A DNA stretch of 59,987 bases from Burkholderiales bacterium (GTDB lineage: Bacteria; Pseudomonadota; Gammaproteobacteria; Burkholderiales; Burkholderiaceae_C). Location of the stretch: contig CANFPU010000009.1 in NCBI GenBank assembly GCA_947448955.1, positions 1 to 59,987 on the forward strand. The letters are read 5' to 3'. Of this stretch, positions 54,270-59,987 are shown one piece after another; the stretch's first letter is position 1; each line of letters opens with the position of its first letter. The notes under the pieces are model-generated. The model was given only the letters and a program-made list of their open reading frames with translations. It made no database searches and was not told where the DNA came from. The translations under genes and the position numbers were made by a program.

Positions 54270-56072
54270 ATGACGACTCACGACGATTCCACAGCCGCAG
54301 TCGCCGACTGGCTGGCGAATTTTTCAGCCGCGCTGAGCCGGGGCGACGTCCCGGCCGCGTCAGCGCTGTTTGGCGACGAGGCCTATTGGCGCGATCTGAT
54401 CGCGTTCACCTGGAACATCGCGACGCTCGAGGGCCGGTCTGGCATCGCCGCGATGCTTTTGCACACGCTGGCGCGGGTGCAGCCCCACCATTGGGTGCTC
54501 GACGGCGCGGCGAGCGAAGGCCAAGGCGTCGCGCAGGGTGCGGTCCAGGCCTGGTTCAGCTTCGAGACCTCGGTCGGCCGCGGCAAAGGCCATGTCCGGC
54601 TCAAGGAGGGCCGCTGCTGGACGCTGTTCACGACCCTGCAGGAACTCAAGGGTTTCGAGGAAAAGCGCGGCGAGACCCGCGAACTCGGCGCCGAGCATGG
54701 CGCGATCCGTGGCCGACGCAACTGGCTCGACGCGCAGGCCGCCGAGGCCGCCGAACTGGGTTACCAGCGTCAGCCCTATTGCCTGATCGTCGGCGGCGGC
54801 CAGGGCGGGCTGGGTCTGGGCGCGCGGCTCAAGCAGCTGGGGGTGCCCACGTTGATCGTCGACCAGCACCCCCGCGCGGGCGACGCCTGGCGCAAGCGCT
54901 ACAAGTCGCTCTGCCTGCACGACCCGGTCTGGTATGACCACCTGCCTTACCTGCCGTTCCCAGACCACTGGCCGGTCTACACGCCCAAGGACAAGATGGG
55001 CGACTGGCTCGAGGCCTACACCCGGCTGATGGAGCTGAACTACTGGCCTTCGACCGAATGCCTGAAAGCGTCCTTCGACGAGGCCTCGCAGCAATGGACG
55101 GTGCAAGTCCTGCGCGAGGGCCAAGCGGTCACGCTGCGGCCGCGCCACCTGGTGTTGGCGACCGGCATGTCAGGCCGGCCCCGCGTCCCGGACTTCCCCG
55201 GCGCGTCGCAGTTCCGTGGCCGCCAGCACCATTCCAGCCAGCACAGTGGCGGCGAAGACTTTGCCGGCAAGCGCTGCGTCGTGGTCGGCTCGAACAACTC
55301 GGCGCACGACATCGCCGCAGATCTTTGGGAGCATGGCGCCGAGGTGACGATGCTGCAGCGCTCGCCCACGCTGGTGGTGCGTTCTGAGACCCAGGGCCGC
55401 TACGGCCGCGTGTTGTACTCGGAGGCGGCGCTCCAGGCCGGGGTTAGCACGGATCTGGCGGATCTGACGGTCGCATCGATCCCTTACCGGCTGGTGCCGA
55501 AATTTCAGATGCCCGTCTGCGCCCAGATCCAGCGCGACGACGCGCCGTTCTACGACCGGCTGCGCGCCGCGGGTTTCCAGCTGACTTTCGGCGAAGACGA
55601 ATCAGGACTGGGGCCGATGTACCTGCGCCGTGGCTCGGGCTACTACATCGATGTTGGCGCGTCCGAACTGATCGCCGATGGCCGCATCGCGCTGAAGTCT
55701 GGCGTCGGCGTCGACCGGCTGACCGAGGACTCGGTGGTGTTGAGCGATGGCAGCGAGCTGCCGGCCGACCTGGTCGTCTACGCCACTGGCTACGGCTCGA
55801 TGACCGGCTGGGCCGAGTCGCTGATCTCGCCCGAGGTCGCCGAGGCGGTCGGCCCCTGCTGGGGCCTGGGGTCGGACACGACCCAGGACCCCGGCCCCTG
55901 GGAGGGCGAACTGCGCAACATGTGGAAACCGACGCGCCAGACCGCGCTGTGGTTCCATGGCGGCAACCTGGCCCAGTCGCGCCACTACTCTCGCTACCTC
56001 GCGTTGCAGCTCAAAGCCAGGATGGAGGGCATCGACACGCCGGTCTACGGTTTGGGGCGGCCTGCAGTCTGA
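54270..56072 (+). CDS. Flavin-containing monooxygenase with NTF2-like N-terminal domain
   Basis: 600 residues. About 1-140 form a SnoaL/NTF2-like domain (WLANFSAALSRGDVPAASALFGDEAYWRDLIAFTW). From about 170 comes a two-dinucleotide flavoprotein monooxygenase: FAD motif LIVGGGQGGLGLGARL (175-180), KSLCLHDPVWYDHLPYLPFPDHWPVYTPKD, second nucleotide motif VVVGSNNSAHDIA, and the C-terminal VVYATGYG. Such enzymes oxygenate nitrogen, sulfur or ketones using NADPH. It is divergent from the acylase gene with 121 bases between them, so the two probably share control. AGGACATCGC precedes the ATG. Confidence 0.9.
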   Translation: MTTHDDSTAAVADWLANFSAALSRGDVPAASALFGDEAYWRDLIAFTWNIATLEGRSGIAAMLLHTLARVQPHHWVLDGAASEGQGVAQGAVQAWFSFETSVGRGKGHVRLKEGRCWTLFTTLQELKGFEEKRGETRELGAEHGAIRGRRNWLDAQAAEAAELGYQRQPYCLIVGGGQGGLGLGARLKQLGVPTLIVDQHPRAGDAWRKRYKSLCLHDPVWYDHLPYLPFPDHWPVYTPKDKMGDWLEAYTRLMELNYWPSTECLKASFDEASQQWTVQVLREGQAVTLRPRHLVLATGMSGRPRVPDFPGASQFRGRQHHSSQHSGGEDFAGKRCVVVGSNNSAHDIAADLWEHGAEVTMLQRSPTLVVRSETQGRYGRVLYSEAALQAGVSTDLADLTVASIPYRLVPKFQMPVCAQIQRDDAPFYDRLRAAGFQLTFGEDESGLGPMYLRRGSGYYIDVGASELIADGRIALKSGVGVDRLTEDSVVLSDGSELPADLVVYATGYGSMTGWAESLISPEVAEAVGPCWGLGSDTTQDPGPWEGELRNMWKPTRQTALWFHGGNLAQSRHYSRYLALQLKARMEGIDTPVYGLGRPAV

Positions 56073-56204
56073 GTCGGAGTCGGTTGACAACTGGCCGAAG
56101 GGCTGTCTGGCCAGAAGCGATCGCAGGCTGAGGTGGCTTGACGCGTGGCAGGGCTCGCGATTGAAAGCCAGATCCACGGTTTGCTGACGCTGTGGTAGAG
56201 TTTT

Positions 56205-56217
56205 CTTACCAAGTAAG
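56205..56217. promoter_or_regulatory. Inverted repeat before the VapB-like gene
   Basis: CTTAC-CAA-GTAAG lies 13 bases before the antitoxin start. AbrB-type antitoxins usually repress their own promoter, so this is a candidate operator. Confidence 0.4.
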
Positions 56218-56230
56218 AGGATTCGGAAAA

Positions 56231-56491
56231 ATGCAGACCGTCACTGTTTCAGACAAAGGTCAGGTTGTCATTCCGGTGCAGATTCGGCGTCGCCTGGGCA
56301 TTGCGCCGGGTTGCCAACTCAGTTTCAGCCTGGAAGGTCAGGTCATCCGTGTCGAGATGAAGCGTCAGGTGGTGCCCAGCCATGTCCAGGACGGCTTCGG
56401 CATGCTGGTCTGCAAACTGCCGGGCAAGCGTCGTCTGGCTGATTTTGATGTCTCCAAGGCCATGCGAGACCACGCCGATGATCGCGCTTGA
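56231..56491 (+). CDS. vapB: AbrB/VapB-type antitoxin
   Basis: 86 residues. The N-terminal swapped-hairpin AbrB fold is clear in VTVSDKGQVVIPVQIRRRLGIAPGCQLSFSLEGQVIRVEM; the C-terminal part should wrap the toxin. The gene overlaps the PIN toxin gene by 14 bases, the usual coupling. The ATG at 56231 follows AAGAGGATTCGGAAAA. Family name assigned by partner. Confidence 0.88.
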   Translation: MQTVTVSDKGQVVIPVQIRRRLGIAPGCQLSFSLEGQVIRVEMKRQVVPSHVQDGFGMLVCKLPGKRRLADFDVSKAMRDHADDRA

Positions 56492-56903
56492 CACCAACAT
56501 CCTGGCGCGTTTTTACGTCGATGATCCCTCCGACCCCGAAGCGGTCAAGCAACGCCCGCTGGCCCAGCGCCTGTTCACTGAATCCGCCCAGATCTTTGTT
56601 CCCTTGACGGTGATGTTGGAACTCGAATGGGTCTTGCGTGCTTTCTACGGTTTTGCGGCCAAAGACTTTGTACGCGTCGTCAGGCATTTGCTCGGGCTGC
56701 CTAACGTCAAAGTGGAAGAGTGGTCACGCATCTCCGATGCCTTGGCTTGCCATAGCGACGGCCTGGATTTTGCCGATGCTTTGCATTGGCTGGCCAGCAA
56801 GCACTGCACCGGATTCATGACGTTCGACGACCGCCGATTTGCGCGCCGTGCCGCAAGCTTGGGCCTCGTGCCGGCTGTTGCCGTGCCGCGCGGCGGGCGC
56901 TGA
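56478..56903 (+). CDS. vapC: PIN-domain ribonuclease toxin VapC
   Basis: 141 residues. The PIN acidic residues are in place: Asp5 (MIALDTN), Glu48 (LELEWVL), Asp97/Asp100 (GLDFADALH) and Asp117/Asp118 (TFDDRRF). VapC toxins cut tRNA or rRNA when the antitoxin is degraded. The start overlaps vapB. It appears intact. Confidence 0.9.
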   Translation: MIALDTNILARFYVDDPSDPEAVKQRPLAQRLFTESAQIFVPLTVMLELEWVLRAFYGFAAKDFVRVVRHLLGLPNVKVEEWSRISDALACHSDGLDFADALHWLASKHCTGFMTFDDRRFARRAASLGLVPAVAVPRGGR

Positions 56904-56968
56904 GCCACATCTCCGAGGCCTTATCGATCTGCCGCTGTCCCGCTTTCGAATAGGTTCGGGCGGATCCC

Positions 56969-57253
56969 ATGGCGCATCAGATCAGTCGAATACCCGGCAG
57001 TTTGGTCATCCGTCGATCAAGCAATATGGGCAACTCGCAGGGCGTACTGATCCCCAAGCCCATCCTGGCTCAACTGGGTTTGGCGGGAACGGTCGATCTG
57101 CAGGTGCGTGACGGGGTGATCGAATTCCGCCCGTCTCGCGCCAACCCGCGCGAAGGCTGGGCCGAGGACGCCCGCCGCATCGCTGCGTCCGACCCGGACC
57201 CGCTGGTGTGGCCGGCGTTCGCCAACCAGGACGACGCCGACCTGGTGTGGTGA
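56969..57253 (+). CDS. mazE: MazE-type antitoxin
   Basis: 94 residues. The core IRRSSNMGNSQGVLIPKPILAQLGLAGTVDLQVRDGVIEFRPSR is that of MazE/AbrB antitoxins; the acidic tail (WPAFANQDDADLVW) is the toxin-binding part. It overlaps mazF by one base (TGATG). The start at 56969 is reasonable, but an internal ATG at 57026 would cut into the conserved fold, so the longer form is preferred. Confidence 0.87.
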   Translation: MAHQISRIPGSLVIRRSSNMGNSQGVLIPKPILAQLGLAGTVDLQVRDGVIEFRPSRANPREGWAEDARRIAASDPDPLVWPAFANQDDADLVW

Positions 57254-57570
57254 TGAAGGCCGGCGACATCTGGCTGGCGCAACTGGACCCGATGCTGGGC
57301 AGCGAAATCCAGAAGACTCGCCCATGCGTGGTCATCTCGCCCGACGAGATCAATGCGCATCTTCGCACCGTCATCGTCGCGCCGATGACCACGGGTTCCA
57401 GGCCGGCGGCGTTCCGCATCCCGGTCACTTTCCAGGGCAAGCCAGGCCTGATTGTGCTCGACCAGATCCGTGCGCTGGACCGCGTGCGGCTCGTCAAGCG
57501 ACTCAGGGCGCTGCGCCCGGCCACCTTGGACAACACCTTGAAGACGCTGCAGGCGATGTTCTTAGCCTGA
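57253..57570 (+). CDS. mazF: MazF/PemK-type endoribonuclease toxin
   Basis: 105 residues. MKAGDIWLAQLDPMLGSEIQKTRPCVVISPDEIN shows the conserved GDIW, GSE and RP motifs, followed by VIVAPMTTGSRPA and GLIVLDQIRALDRVRLVKRL. MazF cuts mRNA at short sequences. It is the second toxin gene in 1.1 kb. Appears intact. Confidence 0.92.
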   Translation: MKAGDIWLAQLDPMLGSEIQKTRPCVVISPDEINAHLRTVIVAPMTTGSRPAAFRIPVTFQGKPGLIVLDQIRALDRVRLVKRLRALRPATLDNTLKTLQAMFLA

Positions 57571-57631
57571 GGGCCTGATGCGCCGGGTCAGCAGACCACT
57601 GGCCCGGTTCAGTCGCGGGCCATCGATATCG

Positions 57632-59182
57632 CTATAGGCAGGCTTGTGTCGTGCCGGACCTCGTCTTCCCGGTTGGGCAAGTCAACGAGCACGATGATGC
57701 ACCGGCTGCTGATAGGGTGCCTGGCAGGCAGGCTGTAGGGGTACTGCTGCCGGTGGGGCAATAGTTTCCAGCCAAGCATTGATAGGCTGACGACATTGAC
57801 ATGGTCCCGACAGGGCAGTAGTAACCCGCAGTGCAAACGGATGGAAATGAACTGCCGGTGGCGCAAGAGTAGCCGGCCGGGCATTTCTTGATGGTGGTGC
57901 TGGCATCCATCGCCGCAATAGTGGGTTCAGTGGCGGTGCTGCCCGTCGGGCAGTAGTAACCTGCCACGCAAGGATAGCTTGCGGCCGCGCCAGTGCCCGC
58001 CGGGCAGTAGAAACCCGCAGGGCAAACAGTCCCAATCCCAACCCCCGCTGTGCAGTAGTAGCCTGGTTCGCATTTGGTAGGCGCCGAGCTGCCCGCCGGG
58101 CAATAGGTAGTTGCTGCGCACTGATTCGCTGTTGCTGACATGGTGCCCGCCGGGCAATAGTATCCAGGAAGGCAGAGGTTCGATGTGTAGTTTGAAGTGC
58201 CGACCGGGCAATAATAGCCGGCTGGACATTTTTTGATGGTCGCGCTGGCGTCGAACGCCGTCGAATTGGTTCCCGCTGCTCCGCTGCCTTCTGGGCAATA
58301 GTAGCCCGGTGGGCATTGGTAGCTGGTCGGGCTGTAACTGCCCGGAAGGCAATAGTAGCCCGCTGCACATTTGTTTACGGTTCCGCTGGACTGGCCGGCG
58401 AGGCAGTAGTAATTCATCGGACATTGGGTGGGCGACGAACTGCCCTGTGGGCAGTAGCTGCCCAACGGGCATTGCGAAGCTGTCGATGAAAAACTGCCGG
58501 CACCGCAGAAATAACCGCCTGAGCAGGTGCCACTGCAGGCTGTGCTGGACGTCTGTCCGCTATTCGGGCCGAAGGTGCCAGCAGGGCAAGCGACTTTCGA
58601 TGTATAGCGACCATTGCTGTCTGCAGGGCAATAGCCGCCGGCTGTGCAATGCACTTGATACTGGCTTCCCGCCTTGTCGACATAAGCGCCAGCGGTGGCG
58701 GCGATACAGACAGTCTTCCCGATATCTGTTTGATAGTAGCCAACAGCGCAGGGGGTTGGCGATGTCAATCCTTCAGTTGGGCAAGAGTGGCCAACCGGAC
58801 AAATTGTGGCTGTGCTGCTGCCGGCAGCCATGTAGTAACCCACTTTCGCCTTATTGCATTCACTGCTTTTGGTGGCGGCTGCCGCGCTGGTCGTCCCAAT
58901 GGGGCAAGCGGTCTTCAGGGAGGTCGTCGTGCAGTACGAGCCTACTGGGCAGTCACTTGCCGCCGTTCCACCCGGGCAGTATTGTCCTTTGCTGCAGTCG
59001 CTGCAGACTGCATTGGCCTGCCCGCCGCCGGGGGATGTGGTGCCAGCAGAACAAGCTCTACAGCTTTTGTTGTTGGTCATGTAACTGCCGGCATCGCAGT
59101 TGGCAGCATTCGCTGCGCCATTCATGCCCAGCAAACCGACCATCAAAATGATGGAGAAAAATATCCTACTTAATATTTTCAT
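57632..59182 (-). CDS. Secreted cysteine-rich repeat protein, eukaryote-like
   Basis: 516 residues. A clear signal peptide (MKILSRIFFSIILMVGLLGMNGAANA) precedes a mature chain that holds about 50 cysteines, nearly all in short units such as CPAGYYCPVGT, CEPGYYCTAG or CLPGYYCPAGT, one every 15-35 residues. This is the style of GCC2/GCC3-like cysteine-rich proteins of protists and animals, rare in bacteria. Two larger units share DASATIKKCPAGY (DASTTIKKCPAGY), which suggests internal duplication. It has no membrane anchor or sorting signal at the C-terminus. Function unknown; adhesion, stalk/sheath or surface structure is possible. GGGAGACAATGAC precedes the ATG. The DNA is visibly less GC-rich than its neighbours. 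Confidence 0.88.
   Translation of the reverse strand: MKILSRIFFSIILMVGLLGMNGAANAANCDAGSYMTNNKSCRACSAGTTSPGGGQANAVCSDCSKGQYCPGGTAASDCPVGSYCTTTSLKTACPIGTTSAAAATKSSECNKAKVGYYMAAGSSTATICPVGHSCPTEGLTSPTPCAVGYYQTDIGKTVCIAATAGAYVDKAGSQYQVHCTAGGYCPADSNGRYTSKVACPAGTFGPNSGQTSSTACSGTCSGGYFCGAGSFSSTASQCPLGSYCPQGSSSPTQCPMNYYCLAGQSSGTVNKCAAGYYCLPGSYSPTSYQCPPGYYCPEGSGAAGTNSTAFDASATIKKCPAGYYCPVGTSNYTSNLCLPGYYCPAGTMSATANQCAATTYCPAGSSAPTKCEPGYYCTAGVGIGTVCPAGFYCPAGTGAAASYPCVAGYYCPTGSTATEPTIAAMDASTTIKKCPAGYSCATGSSFPSVCTAGYYCPVGTMSMSSAYQCLAGNYCPTGSSTPTACLPGTLSAAGASSCSLTCPTGKTRSGTTQACL
57760..58560 (-). repeat. Tandem degenerate repeats within the cysteine-rich gene
   Basis: Many copies of a GGGCARTAGTARCC-like unit (plus strand), coding for GYYCP, recur about every 45-105 bases. 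A longer duplication links 57881-57916 and 58226-58260 (both read CATTT-TTGATGGT-GCTGGC-TC). This marks expansion by internal duplication. Confidence 0.7.
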
Positions 59183-59584
59183 GTCATTGTCTCCCGTTAA
59201 AAGAGGGTTGATTTGCTGATAGCGCAGGCCGGCTCGCCGTTACTGATCCTGCCGGAGGCTAACATGGTGAAGCGTCGTAAGCTTGCAGAACCTTGCATCA
59301 GCCGATCGGACTGCGTTTAACGGCCAAGGTAACAGGTTGCCCAACTCGGCAATTGGCGCCATTGGGCTTGGCCCATGGCCATGACGCTGACCTGGCCTGC
59401 CGAGGAAGACCGGCGAACTCCGGTGGGTGCCGTGAGACCCGGCGCCGGGCTTTGAACCTTAGAGGGCGATGTGAGGCGGGGGTGGCGGCGGTGGTCATCG
59501 TGGTGGTAACGGTGGTGGTGGCGTTACCGAAGCTGAGGGTGCCAGCGGGCGCCTGCTGGCGTGCCAGGTTGACCGCTGCAGCCT
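59183..59584. other. Intergenic region with GGT-rich low-complexity tract
   Basis: 402 bases between the cysteine-rich gene and mgtA. A run of GGTGGT-type repeats lies at 59478-59522, and GGTAACG/CGTTACC (59505-59528) can form a hairpin 57 bases downstream of the mgtA stop. No U-run; no credible gene. Confidence 0.55.
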
Positions 59585-59987
59585 TCACTGCCAGCCGTAG
59601 CGCCGGCTGTAGAAGCGCTTCATCAGCGTCGTCAGCGTGCCGTAACCCAGCAGGATCGCCAGCAGCCAGCCGAAGTAGGCTGGCGGCAGCGCCTGCAGCT
59701 TGAAGTAGCCGGCCAGCGGCCCGAACGGCAGCCACAGGCCCAGCGCCATGATCGCGCCGGTCGTCAGCAGCAAAGGCGTGGCGGCGCGGGTTTCGATGAA
59801 GGGCAGCTTGGGGCTGCGGATCAGATGCACCACCAGCGTTTGCGTCAGCAGCCCGACGACGAACCAGCCCGACTGGAACAGCCCCTGGCTGGCCAGGCTG
59901 TTGGCGCCGAAGACCCACCACATCAGCGCGAAAGTGGCCAGGTCGAACAGCGAGCTGATCGGCCCGAAGAACAGCATGAAGCGGCCG
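59585..59987 (-). CDS. mgtA: Magnesium-translocating P-type ATPase, C-terminal end (partial)
   Basis: The last 134 residues of a larger protein that continues past the window edge. RFMLFFGPISSLFDLATFALMWWVFGA, LFQSGWFVVGLLTQTLVVHLIRSPKLPFIETRAATPLLLTTG and the ending LMKRFYSRRYGWQ match the final membrane segments of MgtA/MgtB, which import magnesium when it is scarce. The catalytic part and start lie outside, so whether the gene is whole is unknown. Confidence 0.9.
   Translation of the reverse strand, partial: GRFMLFFGPISSLFDLATFALMWWVFGANSLASQGLFQSGWFVVGLLTQTLVVHLIRSPKLPFIETRAATPLLLTTGAIMALGLWLPFGPLAGYFKLQALPPAYFGWLLAILLGYGTLTTLMKRFYSRRYGWQ

Noticed and set aside
57632-59182. Reading the cysteine-rich repeat region as a CRISPR array
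   Set aside because: The repeats are degenerate, irregularly spaced and keep one open frame with a signal peptide; they are protein-coding repeats.
59298-59921. Open frame of 207 codons on the minus strand across the mgtA 3' end and the following gap
   Set aside because: It overlaps the clear mgtA reading in another frame and its composition (Arg/Ala/Thr runs) comes from the GC-rich low-complexity tract.

Overview
The window is a 60-kb piece of a GC-rich proteobacterial chromosome, most likely a betaproteobacterium of the order Burkholderiales (Comamonadaceae/Sphaerotilaceae-like). The clues are the spc and alpha ribosomal operons in standard order with rplQ followed by dsbD, three Bug/TctC-type periplasmic receptors (a family greatly expanded in Burkholderiales), the nas/nir gene set, and uniformly GC-rich codon use. 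The assignment is inference; no 16S gene is present.

Layout. 1-7.9 kb: the 3' end of rplE, the rest of the spc operon (rpsN to secY and rpmJ, with no infA) and the alpha operon (rpsM, rpsK, rpsD, rpoA, rplQ), closed by a strong terminator. 7.9-12.6 kb: dsbD, the initiator tRNA, and a SulP-STAS-cyclic-nucleotide-domain transporter. 12.9-21.7 kb: a gamma-glutamyltransferase lipoprotein, three Bug receptors, an acyl-CoA dehydrogenase, selD and an SsuD-like flavin monooxygenase. 21.9-27.1 kb: gnd-zwf-acyl-CoA ligase and an EamA permease.

27.2-36.6 kb is a complete assimilatory nitrate/nitrite operon on the minus strand (nrtA-nrtB-nrtD-nirB-nirD-nasA) preceded by the antiterminator gene nasT. The nasT-nrtA gap holds a sigma-54 type -24/-12 promoter, two hairpins with identical AAUGGC hexaloops (the ANTAR-binding RNA signature), and an intrinsic terminator whose 5' arm overlaps the second hairpin. 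The control circuit can therefore be read directly: nitrogen limitation starts transcription, and NasT allows read-through.

36.9-44.1 kb: an old-yellow-enzyme homologue, then a CapV-like patatin, a tandem universal stress protein and, on the opposite strand, cbpA-cbpM-lon. All three of these last transcription units have FNR/Anr-type boxes upstream, which suggests one low-oxygen stress regulon.

44.2-56.1 kb: a dipeptide-type ABC transporter (five genes), a glutamate-1-semialdehyde-aminomutase-like enzyme, a GntR/FCD regulator, a penicillin-acylase-family hydrolase without a signal peptide, and a divergent flavoprotein monooxygenase with an NTF2-like N-terminus. This looks like an uptake and breakdown pathway for an unknown N-acylated amine or peptide-like compound. 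56.2-60 kb: adjacent VapBC and MazEF toxin-antitoxin pairs, a secreted protein of 516 residues with about 50 cysteines in eukaryote-like CPAGYYCPxGT repeats, and the 3' end of a magnesium P-type ATPase. This last stretch has the marks of a variable region.
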